Assembly (NCBI GenBank): GCA_030442055.1
Contig: JAUJEB010000007.1
Location: 62,001 to 126,000, forward strand
Reading direction: 5' to 3'
Source: Agaribacillus aureus
GTDB taxonomy: Bacteria; Bacteroidota; Bacteroidia; Cytophagales; Cyclobacteriaceae
DNA length: 64,000 bases
The position numbers and the translations under genes are program-made. The stretch's first letter is position 1. The number at the start of each line of letters is the position of its first letter. The notes under the pieces were generated by a model. The model made no database searches and was not told the origin of the DNA. It saw only the letters and a program-made list of their open reading frames with translations. Shown here piece after piece: positions 37,104-46,622 of this stretch.

Positions 37104-38657
37104 TTGAGTAATGAATTATTAATCAATTCAACTCAAGAAGGATGTCGTATAGCCTTATTAAAAGACAAGAGTTTAGTTGAGTTCCATTATGACGAAAATG
37201 GATCAAAGTTTTCAGTAGGGGATATTTACCTGGGAGTAGTAAAAAAAGTTGTTCAGGGATTAAATGCTGCATTTATTGACATCGGCTACGAAAAAGATGC
37301 CTTTTTGCACTACCTTGATTTAGGCCCCCAAGTTAGATCCCTGAATAAGTTTACGAAACAGGCAGCTAACAGAAATAAGCATGCAAAAAAGATTTCAAAT
37401 TTCAGAAATGAACCAGATATCGACAAATTCGGTAAAATCAATCAGGTTCTTTCCAAAAATCAACAAATTCTTGTCCAAGTAGTTAAAGAACCTATTTCTA
37501 CAAAAGGGCCGCGATTATCCTGCGAGTTGTCCATTGCCGGAAGGTATATGGTACTGGTACCTTTCTCCAAATCGGTTAATATATCCAAAAAAGTCACCGA
37601 CGGAGAGGAGAGAAAACGATTATTACGACTTATCTCGTCGATTAAGCCAGATAATTTTGGCATAATCATTAGAACGGTAGCCCAAAAAAAGGATGTTGCA
37701 GAACTCGACAGAGATCTCAAGAACCTTGTAAAAAAATGGGATGATGGCATTGCAAAGCTAAAACATGCCAAACCCAGAGAAAAAATAATTGGGGAGATGA
37801 GTAAAGCATCCTCTATACTGAGAGACGTTTTAAATGAGTCTTTTGACAGTATAGTGACGGATGAAAAGTCAATATATGATGAGGTAAAATCATATATCAA
37901 GACGATAGCGCCGGAAAAAGAAAAGATTGTCAAAAAATACAATGGCAAAGCTAAACTATTTGAAAGTTTTGGCATTGAAAAACAAATGAAGACCCTCTTC
38001 GGGCAATCTGTTAGTATTCCCGGAGGAGGATATCTGATTATTGAACACACGGAGGCGCTGCATGTTATTGACGTCAACAGCGGCAATAAATCCAACACCG
38101 AAGGCGATCAGGAATCAACGGCGTTGATGGTCAACCTTCAGGCCGCCAAGGAAATTGCACGACAGCTCAGGCTTCGCGATATGGGAGGCATTATTGTGAT
38201 TGACTTTATAGACATGAAAAAAGTCGAAAACAAAAAGAAAGTCTACCAAAAGGTGAAGGAGGAAATGAAGGCCGATCGCGCGAAATTTACGGTGTTGCCC
38301 CTTTCTAAGTTTGGTTTGATGCAAATAACCAGGCAAAGATTCAGACCGGAGCTCAATATCAAGACCATAGAAAAATGCCCGACTTGTAATGGTACCGGTA
38401 AAATTTCTGCCTCTATTGCTGTTTCGGATCAAATTGAGAAACACCTGGACTTCCTGTTATTAAAGCAAAATGAGCATAATATTAGCATCGCCTTACACCC
38501 TTATGTATATGCTTACTTTAAGGAAGGTTTATACTCCAGGAGAATGAAATGGTTTTTCAGGTATCATAAATGGATAAAATTAGCGTCTGATTCATCACTG
38601 GGTGTTACCGAATACAAATTCCTGAATAAGATAGGAGAGGAAATTCAGTTGGCCTAA
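37104..38657 (+). CDS. rng: Ribonuclease E/G family endoribonuclease
   Basis: A 517-residue RNase G-like enzyme for rRNA/mRNA processing. It has an S1 domain (about 35-130), the RNase H-like and DNase I-like catalytic core with metal aspartates in HVIDVNSGN and IIVIDFIDM, and the zinc-link CPTCNGTGK. It lacks the long scaffold tail of RNase E. Start is TTG 37104 (SNELLINSTQEG), matching family N-termini. A strong terminator follows. Confidence 0.95.
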   Translation: MSNELLINSTQEGCRIALLKDKSLVEFHYDENGSKFSVGDIYLGVVKKVVQGLNAAFIDIGYEKDAFLHYLDLGPQVRSLNKFTKQAANRNKHAKKISNFRNEPDIDKFGKINQVLSKNQQILVQVVKEPISTKGPRLSCELSIAGRYMVLVPFSKSVNISKKVTDGEERKRLLRLISSIKPDNFGIIIRTVAQKKDVAELDRDLKNLVKKWDDGIAKLKHAKPREKIIGEMSKASSILRDVLNESFDSIVTDEKSIYDEVKSYIKTIAPEKEKIVKKYNGKAKLFESFGIEKQMKTLFGQSVSIPGGGYLIIEHTEALHVIDVNSGNKSNTEGDQESTALMVNLQAAKEIARQLRLRDMGGIIVIDFIDMKKVENKKKVYQKVKEEMKADRAKFTVLPLSKFGLMQITRQRFRPELNIKTIEKCPTCNGTGKISASIAVSDQIEKHLDFLLLKQNEHNISIALHPYVYAYFKEGLYSRRMKWFFRYHKWIKLASDSSLGVTEYKFLNKIGEEIQLA

Positions 38658-38695
38658 GGAGGTTGTTCGAACCGGGTTTCAATAAAAAAATACTT

Positions 38696-38725
38696 ACCTC
38701 CCGTTTAAAGCGGGAGGTTTTTTTT
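38696..38725 (+). terminator. Rho-independent terminator of rng
   Basis: Eight-base arms (38696-38703 and 38711-38718), a 7-base loop and a run of eight T (38718-38725). Confidence 0.9.
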
Positions 38726-38801
38726 GAAATAATAAAAATGATCCTTTATTGACTGATCAAGTGTGGGGGGTGATGGTAGCGCTTAGATCCGGATTCCCGG
38801 C

Positions 38802-39080
38802 TTAATTACGCACAATTCTGAAATTCTGATAGTTCTGCAGGGATGATGATTGCGTAATTCGCACCTCTTTGACAGAAGCTAACTGAGGGCCTTTATGACA
38901 CCATTTCAGGAAACCTTCCATTTGATCCCTGGTTCCTTCTACTTCGATATATAATGAGCCGTCTGGTTCATTTTTTACGAAACCGGATAAATTGAGGCTT
39001 TTGGCCACCTCTAATGTAGATGCTCTGAAAAACACACCCTGGACTCTGCCTCTTATATTAATTTTATAATGAAGGATCAT
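38802..39080 (-). CDS. acyP: Acylphosphatase
   Basis: A 92-residue enzyme that hydrolyses acyl phosphates. Catalytic R19 (VQGVFFR) and N37 (GFVKNEPDG) are both present and the length is typical. Its ATG overlaps the deoC stop as ATGA, so translation is probably coupled to deoC. Confidence 0.94.
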   Translation of the reverse strand: MILHYKINIRGRVQGVFFRASTLEVAKSLNLSGFVKNEPDGSLYIEVEGTRDQMEGFLKWCHKGPQLASVKEVRITQSSSLQNYQNFRIVRN

Positions 39081-39742
39081 ATACGTTTGCCGGCTAGCTC
39101 TTCCATAATCTTAACACCTCCCGATGTGCCAATCCTGTCGGCGCCGGCTTCAATCAAAAGACAAGCCTCCTTCAGCGATTTGATACCTCCTGAGGCCTTT
39201 ATTCCTATATCATTGGCCAGATTGCTCCTAAGCAATCTGATATCCTCTACTTTTGCACCGCTGGGGGCAAACCCGGTGGACGTCTTGACATAGTCAGCGC
39301 CTGCATCCTGGCATAATTTTGCGGCAGTAATCATTTCATCACTGCTCAAATACGCAGTTTCTATGATTATCTTGATAGGCTTTCCACTGTCGTGTGCCAG
39401 CTGAGCACATTTGGCTATTTCAATTTTCACCCAGGGCATACCACTTTTAAATGCCGAAACGTTCATGACCATATCCAGCTCATCGGCACCATTGGCGATG
39501 GCAATTTCCATTTCATTTGTTTTTGATTCCGACATTTGATACCCCAGCGGAAAACCGATAACGGTCACCAGCCTGATTGTATCGGAACCTATTTCTCTTT
39601 TAGCTTTTTTTACCCAAAAAGGGGGAACACAAATGCCTGCGAAGTGGTATTTTCGGGCTTCTTCAACTAACTGATCAATATCCCTGTCAATCAGCGTCGG
39701 GCGCAAATTTGTTTGCTCTATAAAATTATTGATGTTTTCCAT
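39077..39742 (-). CDS. deoC: Deoxyribose-phosphate aldolase
   Basis: A 221-residue TIM-barrel class I aldolase converting deoxyribose 5-phosphate to glyceraldehyde 3-phosphate and acetaldehyde. Schiff-base K153 (DYVKTSTGF), proton-relay K182 (IGIKASGGIK) and D90 (ELDMVMN) are present. I chose ATG 39742; the longer frame from TTG 39787 adds 15 residues unlike the family. It forms an operon with acyP (4-base overlap). Confidence 0.94.
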   Translation of the reverse strand: MENINNFIEQTNLRPTLIDRDIDQLVEEARKYHFAGICVPPFWVKKAKREIGSDTIRLVTVIGFPLGYQMSESKTNEMEIAIANGADELDMVMNVSAFKSGMPWVKIEIAKCAQLAHDSGKPIKIIIETAYLSSDEMITAAKLCQDAGADYVKTSTGFAPSGAKVEDIRLLRSNLANDIGIKASGGIKSLKEACLLIEAGADRIGTSGGVKIMEELAGKRI

Positions 39743-39838
39743 ATCAGAATGCCGGATTAAAATTAGCAAAAATGTCAAACTATTCAACCAATAATGTTAT
39801 TTGAAGCAGTACAAATCGCAAAGTTCCTTCCTAGGGTT

Positions 39839-40258
39839 TTAATGAATGATGCTACATTCTTTACAAAGCTTTTTCTTACCGGGAGGCCTTTTTTTGGGTT
39901 TTCTCTTATGACCAAAATAGGAAGGATCTGAATACTGGGGTTTTTCGGCTAATCTTGCCATCTTTTTATACCTTTTTTGGTTATCCTGCATTCTCGCGTG
40001 ATACTCCTCGACTTTTTTATCCAGCCGATAGGAAAGGCTGTTTTTGTTTTGGCCTTTTTTTACGCTTCGCCTTGCACTGTTGTAAGACGCCTCGCGGTTT
40101 CCAGGATTCTTGGCCGAGGGTAGGTTATCGTATTTATCAGGACCGGAAGCCTCTTTTTTGCTTTTAAGTTTAGTTTTTTTTGATTGAGCGGAGACATTTG
40201 AATCCATCGATACCCATATAAATCCGATCAATAAAACCAGAAAGATTTTTTTTGACAT
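39839..40258 (-). CDS. Secreted highly basic protein of unknown function
   Basis: A 139-residue protein with a signal peptide (about 1-25, ending VSAQ). The mature part is rich in Lys and Arg (YKKMARLAEKPQYSDPSYFG, HKRKPKKRPPGKKK) and closes with CKECSIIH, a CxxC pair. I recall similar short basic proteins in Cytophagales genomes but know no function. Monocistronic. Confidence 0.68.
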   Translation of the reverse strand: MSKKIFLVLLIGFIWVSMDSNVSAQSKKTKLKSKKEASGPDKYDNLPSAKNPGNREASYNSARRSVKKGQNKNSLSYRLDKKVEEYHARMQDNQKRYKKMARLAEKPQYSDPSYFGHKRKPKKRPPGKKKLCKECSIIH

Positions 40259-40349
40259 AACACATACACACTTTATTTAATAAACAATCTATTGGATAAT
40301 AAATTGTTTAAAAAGGTAATAAGATTAGTTTTGATAAAAGCAAAATGGA

Positions 40350-40844
40350 TTAATAGCTCAATTTTGGTGTCAACATACTCTGCTGCCTGCGGAATATCCA
40401 TGGCTCAACGGGATCTTTGCCTTCCCAAATACCTATTTTTTTTGCGCGGGAACTCTTTTCAATAGATGCCAGGGTCATGTCTCCTTTGTTTCTGTGGTAA
40501 AACCAGGCAAGACCGGCTTCTAACAGGGATCTGCTTAGATCGGTTTCGTTGATCGTGATGCTGGCTATATCATTGCCAAATCGATCTTTTCCGAATAGTT
40601 CTACTGCCACATTTGATCCCAGGCACTTTTCAGCGGTAAAAGCCTTGGCTTTCGCGCCCATTTCCTGATTTAACTCCGGGCAGTCGATGCTTTTTAAAAT
40701 GACACTTATAGTATCCTGATAATTATCAATAACAAGAAGGGTGTTTCCATCGATCACTTCCACCACTTTTCCTGTAAATTGATCCTGTGCATTGGACTGA
40801 AGGAATGGTAGAAGAAAGAATAGAAATATTAATGGCCTGTACAT
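40350..40844 (-). CDS. Secreted SNase-like (thermonuclease fold) protein
   Basis: A 164-residue protein with a signal peptide (about 1-20, ending SNAQ) and an OB-fold staphylococcal-nuclease domain (VVEVIDGNTLLV, SIDCPELNQ, LFGKDRFGNDIA, AGLAWFYHR). Relative to staphylococcal nuclease, E57 (Glu43) and R88 (Arg87) are kept, but Asp21 is N34 and Arg35 is I49, so activity is doubtful. ATG 40844 is preferred to TTG 40871: a perfect -7 box (40869-40876, minus strand) overlaps the latter. Confidence 0.82.
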   Translation of the reverse strand: MYRPLIFLFFLLPFLQSNAQDQFTGKVVEVIDGNTLLVIDNYQDTISVILKSIDCPELNQEMGAKAKAFTAEKCLGSNVAVELFGKDRFGNDIASITINETDLSRSLLEAGLAWFYHRNKGDMTLASIEKSSRAKKIGIWEGKDPVEPWIFRRQQSMLTPKLSY

Positions 40845-40871
40845 GTGGAGTTGGATTTGGTGTAACTTCAA

Positions 40872-41478
40872 AATTAATAGACCATCATGGCAATGAATAA
40901 TGGTTTTAAACCTATTCCTTTTTGGTGTAATATTTACAATTTAATAGAGATTTCATCTTTTTCTTAATATTGAAATAGTACAATTGATTGTTTGTCCCAG
41001 AACGATAATACTTCCAAATTTGACACATTATTTCATCTTGAGACTCGAAATATTAATATCAGAAATGATAAAAGATGTTTTGGGATTACCGCTGTGTAAG
41101 GTGTACATTCCGTCCACCCGAAATTCTCTTTGTTTAATGCAATTAATGACGGGTGCGCGGAGCGTGGGATATTTTTAAAAATTTAATGTCCGGGGGTCGA
41201 ATGGTACAATATTCCCCGGGATTGTTATACCGGATAAATTGATTCTGACCTGCGAATCGGCCGGTATGGCTGGAGCGGCGTGACGAAAAATCGAGGATCT
41301 GAGCGGTGATTCAGGAGGATTCCGGGACAATCTTGAACGTCGAAATATAGAAATGAAATAAATTAATTTTTTAGCGACAAGATATGCGCTAATAGCTTTT
41401 GATTATTCTTTAATTAGTATAACTTTGCGCAATTTGTTTTGTTCAGTTTAACTTCTAAAATCACATTATTCACTTACT
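40872..41478. other. 607-bp intergenic region with GC-rich inverted repeats
   Basis: It holds no convincing gene. A stretch at about 41188-41330 is clearly more GC-rich than its surroundings and contains inverted repeats: 41190-41195 with 41214-41219, 41227-41233 with 41261-41267, and a nested 41241-41245 with 41254-41258. These lie upstream of the carB promoter, so they are not part of its leader. The rest is AT-rich. Confidence 0.45.
41398..41427 (+). promoter_or_regulatory. Bacteroidota-type promoter of carB
   Basis: A perfect -33 TTTG (41398-41401), an 18-base spacer and a perfect -7 TAACTTTG (41420-41427). Predicted transcript start is near 41434, leaving a leader of about 45 bases. Confidence 0.75.
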
Positions 41479-44292
41479 ATGCCTAAAGACAACAATATCA
41501 AATCGGTTTTAATTATCGGAAGTGGGCCTATCATTATCGGACAGGCTTGTGAATTCGATTATTCAGGTTCGCAAGCATCGCGATCATTGCGGGAAGAGGG
41601 TATTGAGGTTACCTTAATAAATAGCAATCCTGCCACCATTATGACGGATCCGGTTACGGCCGATAATATATATCTGTTGCCTTTGGAGAAAAAATGTATT
41701 ATTCAAATACTCAAAAAACATAAAATTGATGCAGTATTACCTACCATGGGAGGGCAAACTGCTTTAAATCTAGCCATAGATTGTGATAAGGCCGGTATTT
41801 GGGAAAAATTTAATGTGAAAATTATTGGTGTGGATATCAACGCCATTGAAACTACTGAAAACCGGGAGAAATTCAGGTTAAAAATGCATGAGTTGGGCAT
41901 TGACGTTTGCAAGGGAGAGACAGCGACCTCATTTTTACAGGGAAAGGAAATTGCACAGGAAATTGGTTTTCCCCTGGTTATCAGGCCTTCGTACACTCTG
42001 GGAGGTACCGGAGGTGGTTTTGTGGAAAAACCTGAATATTTTGAAAAGGCATTAAATAGTGGTTTGCACGCCTCGCCAATTCACGAGGTGCTGGTTGAAC
42101 GTAGTATCCTTGGATGGAAAGAATATGAAGTTGAGCTGATAAGGGACAACAATGGTAATGTTATCATTATTTGTTCCATTGAAAATTTCGATCCGATGGG
42201 CGTCCATACGGGTGACTCCATTACCGTCGCCCCGGCCATGACGCTGCCTGATACTGTTTACCAGGAAATGCGTAACCTCGCCATAAAAATGATCAACGGT
42301 ATAGGGCAGTTTGCCGGAGGCTGTAATGTTCAATTTGCAGTAAATCCTGAAGATGACAGCATCATTGCCATCGAAATCAATCCGCGGGTCTCCAGGTCGT
42401 CGGCGTTAGCCTCTAAGGCAACGGGTTACCCGATTGCCAAAATCGCCGCCAAGTTAGCCATCGGTTATAACCTTGATGAACTGAATAACCAGATTACTAA
42501 AACCACCTCAGCGTATTTTGAGCCAGCGCTGGACTACGTGATCGTAAAAATACCCAGGTGGAATTTCGATAAATTCAAAGGATCTGACCGCCACCTTGGG
42601 CTGCAAATGAAATCGGTGGGTGAAGTGATGGGAATTGGTAGAAATTTCCAGGAGGCTTTACAAAAAGCCTGTCAATCATTAGAGATCAAAAGAAACGGTC
42701 TGGGTGCGGATGGGAAAGAAGTGCGAGATCAGGAACAGATTGTCGATAGTCTTAAGAATCCCAGCTGGAACAGGCTTTTTCATATCTATGATGCTTTTAA
42801 ATTGGGCATTCCGTTTAGCACCATCCAGGATCTTTCAAAAATCGATAAATGGTTCCTGAATCAAATTGAGGAGCTGGTTGTGCTCGAGGCGGAAATCGAG
42901 AAATTTACCTTAGATACCATTCCCACCGATCTGCTACGGGTTGCCAAGGAGAAAGGCTACGCCGACCGTCAGATTGCACACCTGCTTAAAGCATTGGAAA
43001 GTGAGGTGTATCAAAAGAGAATTGATCTGGGAATAAAGCGGGTATATAAACTGGTAGATACTTGTGCCGCTGAGTTTGAGGCCAAGACACCCTATTATTA
43101 TTCATCCTTTGAAGAAGAAAATGAATCAATAGCCACTGACAAACAAAAGATTGTGGTGTTAGGCTCCGGGCCAAATCGCATCGGACAGGGAATAGAGTTT
43201 GACTATTGCTGCGTGCATGGCGTACTGGCCGCCAGAGAATGCGGCTATGAGACCATTATGATTAACTGTAATCCGGAAACTGTCTCAACCGATTTTGATG
43301 TGGCAGATAAACTATATTTTGAGCCAGTATTCTGGGAGCATATATATGATATTATCATGCACGAAAAACCCATAGGAGTAATTGTGCAGTTGGGCGGGCA
43401 AACGGCGCTTAAATTAGCGGAGAAGCTACACCGGTACGGCATCAAAGTAATTGGGACCAGCTTTGAGGCGCTTGATTTGGCCGAAGATCGCGGAAGCTTC
43501 TCGGACTTGCTCAAGGCCAATGATATTCCTTATCCCAAATACGGTGTTATCGAGGATGCTGATACCGCCATTTCACTTTCCAGGAAACTCGGTTTTCCGC
43601 TGCTGGTGAGGCCATCCTATGTATTGGGGGGGCAAAGCATGAAAATTGTCATCAATGAAAAGGAACTGGAATCTCACGTTGTTAATTTATTGAAGGACAT
43701 ACCTGGGAATAAGGTTTTGCTGGATCACTTTTTGGAAGGGGCTTACGAGGCTGAGGCAGATGCTATTTGTGATGGCGAGGATATTTATATCATCGGTATC
43801 ATGCAGCACATTGAACCGGCCGGTATTCACTCTGGAGATTCTTATGCAGTACTTCCACCTTATAATCTGGGGGATTTTGTCATACAGCAAATTGAAAAGT
43901 ATACTAAGAAAATAGCACTGGCTTTAAAAACAGTGGGTTTGATTAATATCCAGTTTGCTATCAAAGACGACCGCGTATACATTATTGAAGCAAACCCAAG
44001 GGCTTCAAGAACAGTCCCTTTCATTTGTAAGGCTTATAAAGAGCCCTATGTGAACTTTGCTACCAAGGTAATGTTGGGAGAAAAGAAGATTAAAGATTTT
44101 GATTTCAAGCCTACCAAAAATGGATACGCCATTAAAGTTCCGGTTTTCTCATTCAACAAGTTCCCCAATGTCAATAAAGAACTGGGACCTGAAATGAAAT
44201 CAACCGGTGAAGCTATCTATTTTATCGAGGATCTGATGGACGATTATTTCTTAAATGTTTATAGTGAACGTAACCTATATCTCAGTAAATAG
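41479..44292 (+). CDS. carB: Carbamoyl-phosphate synthase large subunit
   Basis: A 937-residue enzyme of pyrimidine and arginine synthesis. Two homologous halves each carry a preATP-grasp and ATP-grasp domain: GSGPIIIGQACEFDYSG and EINPRVSRSSALASKATGYP in the first, GSGPNRIGQGIEFDYC and EANPRASRTVPFICKAY in the second. The protein stops after the second ATP-grasp domain, so the C-terminal MGS-like allosteric domain (about 130 residues in E. coli) is missing; I recall the same length in other Bacteroidota. Followed by a DUF4834 gene. Confidence 0.96.
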   Translation: MPKDNNIKSVLIIGSGPIIIGQACEFDYSGSQASRSLREEGIEVTLINSNPATIMTDPVTADNIYLLPLEKKCIIQILKKHKIDAVLPTMGGQTALNLAIDCDKAGIWEKFNVKIIGVDINAIETTENREKFRLKMHELGIDVCKGETATSFLQGKEIAQEIGFPLVIRPSYTLGGTGGGFVEKPEYFEKALNSGLHASPIHEVLVERSILGWKEYEVELIRDNNGNVIIICSIENFDPMGVHTGDSITVAPAMTLPDTVYQEMRNLAIKMINGIGQFAGGCNVQFAVNPEDDSIIAIEINPRVSRSSALASKATGYPIAKIAAKLAIGYNLDELNNQITKTTSAYFEPALDYVIVKIPRWNFDKFKGSDRHLGLQMKSVGEVMGIGRNFQEALQKACQSLEIKRNGLGADGKEVRDQEQIVDSLKNPSWNRLFHIYDAFKLGIPFSTIQDLSKIDKWFLNQIEELVVLEAEIEKFTLDTIPTDLLRVAKEKGYADRQIAHLLKALESEVYQKRIDLGIKRVYKLVDTCAAEFEAKTPYYYSSFEEENESIATDKQKIVVLGSGPNRIGQGIEFDYCCVHGVLAARECGYETIMINCNPETVSTDFDVADKLYFEPVFWEHIYDIIMHEKPIGVIVQLGGQTALKLAEKLHRYGIKVIGTSFEALDLAEDRGSFSDLLKANDIPYPKYGVIEDADTAISLSRKLGFPLLVRPSYVLGGQSMKIVINEKELESHVVNLLKDIPGNKVLLDHFLEGAYEAEADAICDGEDIYIIGIMQHIEPAGIHSGDSYAVLPPYNLGDFVIQQIEKYTKKIALALKTVGLINIQFAIKDDRVYIIEANPRASRTVPFICKAYKEPYVNFATKVMLGEKKIKDFDFKPTKNGYAIKVPVFSFNKFPNVNKELGPEMKSTGEAIYFIEDLMDDYFLNVYSERNLYLSK

Positions 44293-44344
44293 TAAAATAT
44301 TATTAGAGGTAAAAAGAGAATAGATTTAAATTATCAGAGAATCG

Positions 44345-44584
44345 ATGACTAAGGGGATATTTATTATAGCAATCATAGGTTATCTTGTTTATAGGCTAGG
44401 GAGGTTTTTATTTAAATTTTTATACCTGTTTTCCGGAGATAACGGAAGTCAATCTTCAAGAACCACTTTTGATGAAAAGCGAAAGCCACATGGCGGTAAT
44501 GTGAGCATTGATAAAGTTCCAAATAAAACCCAAACCAGGAAAAAATATAAAGGAGGAGAATATGTGGACTACGAGGAGCTCTAA
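44345..44584 (+). CDS. DUF4834-family small membrane protein
   Basis: A 79-residue protein with one N-terminal membrane helix (about 3-30), a basic/polar linker and the closing KGGEYVDYEEL motif that marks DUF4834. It begins 52 bp after carB and is probably co-transcribed. Function unknown. Confidence 0.85.
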   Translation: MTKGIFIIAIIGYLVYRLGRFLFKFLYLFSGDNGSQSSRTTFDEKRKPHGGNVSIDKVPNKTQTRKKYKGGEYVDYEEL

Positions 44585-44701
44585 TCCTCGTTATATACTT
44601 AATTTTTAGCACGCCATTTTTCCTTACCTGATGGAGTTAGCCAGGGCACTGGTAAGCTTTTGGATTATTTTCCCTGGTAATGTTTGGAGAAGGAGGCCTC
44701 T

Positions 44702-44734
44702 TTTGAATAACTTTCCGAATTATGATTATATTTG
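44702..44734 (+). promoter_or_regulatory. Bacteroidota-type promoter of accD
   Basis: A perfect -33 TTTG (44702-44705), a 21-base spacer and a perfect -7 TATATTTG (44727-44734), 46 bp upstream of the accD ATG. Confidence 0.65.
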
Positions 44735-44779
44735 TTTCGCTTTTAGGATAAACCCGAATTTAAAAGATAAGATATAAAT

Positions 44780-45628
44780 ATGGCATGGTTTAAGAGAAAG
44801 GAAAAAGGTGTAAAAACCCCTACTGAAGCCAAAAAGGAATCTCCGGACGGCCTTTGGTATAAATCACCCAAAACCGGAAAAATCTTCCATACCCGCGAGC
44901 TGAAGAACAATTCTTATGTGTGTGTTGACGATGGGTATCATGTGAGGGTTGGGTCGCAGGAATATTTTGAAATACTATTTGATAATATTGAATTTGAGGA
45001 GCTGGATGCCCATCTTGAATCAGATGATCCTCTGAATTTTTCTGATACCAAGCCCTATCAAAAAAGAATCGAAGCCTCTCAACAAAAAACCGGTCTGAAA
45101 GATGCCGTCAGGGCTGCCACTGGAAAAATTAACGGATTACCTGTAGTGGTAGCATGTATGGATTTTTCATTTATTGGAGGTTCAATGGGGTCGGTTGTAG
45201 GTGAAAAAATTGCCAGGGCTATTGACTATTCCTTGGAAAATAAAGTCCCCTTCCTTATGATCTCCAAATCGGGAGGTGCACGTATGATGGAGGCAGGCTT
45301 TTCATTGATGCAAATGGCCAAAACCTCTGCGAAACTGGCTTTGCTCTCCGAGGCAAAAATTCCTTACGTTTCATTGATGACCGATCCTACCACCGGAGGG
45401 GTTACAGCTTCCTATGCCATGTTGGGAGATTTTAATATTGCCGAACCCGGGGCGCTGATAGGATTTGCAGGGCCCCGTATTATCCGTGAAACCATCGGAA
45501 AAGATCTTCCCAAAGGGTTTCAAAGTGCGGAATTTTTGCTGGAACATGGATTTCTGGATTTTATAGTCGACCGCCGGGATCTCAAAAACAGACTTACCAC
45601 CTTATTCAAGATGCTGCAGAATAAGTAA
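44780..45628 (+). CDS. accD: Acetyl-CoA carboxylase carboxyltransferase beta subunit
   Basis: A 282-residue subunit that moves the carboxyl group from carboxybiotin to acetyl-CoA in fatty-acid synthesis. The crotonase-fold core is complete ([74 protein letters not shown]). The N-terminal zinc ribbon is degenerate: three of four cysteines are S29, T32 and D51, leaving only C48. A radical SAM gene follows after 13 bp. Confidence 0.95.
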   Translation: MAWFKRKEKGVKTPTEAKKESPDGLWYKSPKTGKIFHTRELKNNSYVCVDDGYHVRVGSQEYFEILFDNIEFEELDAHLESDDPLNFSDTKPYQKRIEASQQKTGLKDAVRAATGKINGLPVVVACMDFSFIGGSMGSVVGEKIARAIDYSLENKVPFLMISKSGGARMMEAGFSLMQMAKTSAKLALLSEAKIPYVSLMTDPTTGGVTASYAMLGDFNIAEPGALIGFAGPRIIRETIGKDLPKGFQSAEFLLEHGFLDFIVDRRDLKNRLTTLFKMLQNK

Positions 45629-45641
45629 ACCAAAGCGATCC

Positions 45642-46622
45642 ATGCGAATTATTGCCCACCCGGTATTATGTAATTATTATGTTACTTATCGGTGCAATGC
45701 AAAATGTGGGTTTTGCGATATCTGGGAAAGGCCGTCTCCCTATGTGAATCTGGCCGACCTGACCAGTAACTTAAAGGACCTTAAAAGACTGGGTGTTAAG
45801 GTTATTGATTTCACCGGTGGTGAACCTTTGCTCCATGCTGACATTCATAACTTTCTGGCACTGGCAAAGAAAATGGGGTTCATCACTACTTTGACTACCA
45901 ATGGCCTGCTGTATCCTAAAAAAGCGAAGCAGCTAAAGGGGCTGATTGATATGCTCCATTTCTCCCTCGATTCCTCGGACAAAGACACACATGATCAATC
46001 CCGTGGCGTGGCTTGTTTTGATTTTGTTATGGAGTCAATCAGGATAGCGCTGCGTCAGCGTGAAAGGCCTGATATTTTATTTACTGTTTTCGAAGAAAAT
46101 GTGCATGAGATCAAACACATTTATGAAAATATATGTTTACCCAATAATCTGGTGCTTATTTTAAATCCGGTATTTGATTACAATGAAGTTCAAACAGGAG
46201 AAAAGCTTTCAGAAGATACGTTACGAACATTGCAGCAGTGGGGAAAAAAGAAACTGGTCTATTTAAATGAGGCCTTTATTGCACTCAGACAAAGTGGAGG
46301 AAATCACGTCGTTGATCCCGTATGTAAGGCCGCAAGTAGTACCATTGTTATCTCTCCTGAAAATGAGCTGGTGTTGCCTTGTTATCATTTAGGGAAAAAA
46401 GTATTTCCGATCAACCAGGATCTATATAAGTTGTACCAGACCCCTGCCGTTAAAAATCTGGTGGCACTGGAGGGCAGGTTACCCGAATGTGAGGGTTGTA
46501 CAATAAATTGTTATATGCAACCGTCTTTTGCGGTCGAAATGAATAAATTCTGGTGGAAAGCCCTGCCTAGTACTCTAAAGTATAACTATATGAAAGGCAC
46601 CTGGAAGTCATTATTTAAGTAA
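45642..46622 (+). CDS. Radical SAM protein with SPASM-like cysteine cluster
   Basis: A 326-residue radical SAM enzyme. The CxxxCxxC motif is YRCNAKCGFCDIWE near residue 20, and DFTGGEPLLHAD is the SAM-binding GGE motif. C-terminal cysteines (DPVCKAAS, VLPCYHLG, ECEGCTINCYMQ) suggest an auxiliary iron-sulfur cluster like SPASM/Twitch proteins, so peptide or metabolite modification is possible. It follows accD closely, likely one transcript. No precursor peptide was recognised nearby. Confidence 0.83.
   Translation: MRIIAHPVLCNYYVTYRCNAKCGFCDIWERPSPYVNLADLTSNLKDLKRLGVKVIDFTGGEPLLHADIHNFLALAKKMGFITTLTTNGLLYPKKAKQLKGLIDMLHFSLDSSDKDTHDQSRGVACFDFVMESIRIALRQRERPDILFTVFEENVHEIKHIYENICLPNNLVLILNPVFDYNEVQTGEKLSEDTLRTLQQWGKKKLVYLNEAFIALRQSGGNHVVDPVCKAASSTIVISPENELVLPCYHLGKKVFPINQDLYKLYQTPAVKNLVALEGRLPECEGCTINCYMQPSFAVEMNKFWWKALPSTLKYNYMKGTWKSLFK

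Noticed and set aside
40984-41178. 64-codon plus-strand ORF upstream of carB
   Set aside because: Starts at a weak codon, has no recognisable domain, and lies in an AT-rich gap without a promoter; probably chance.
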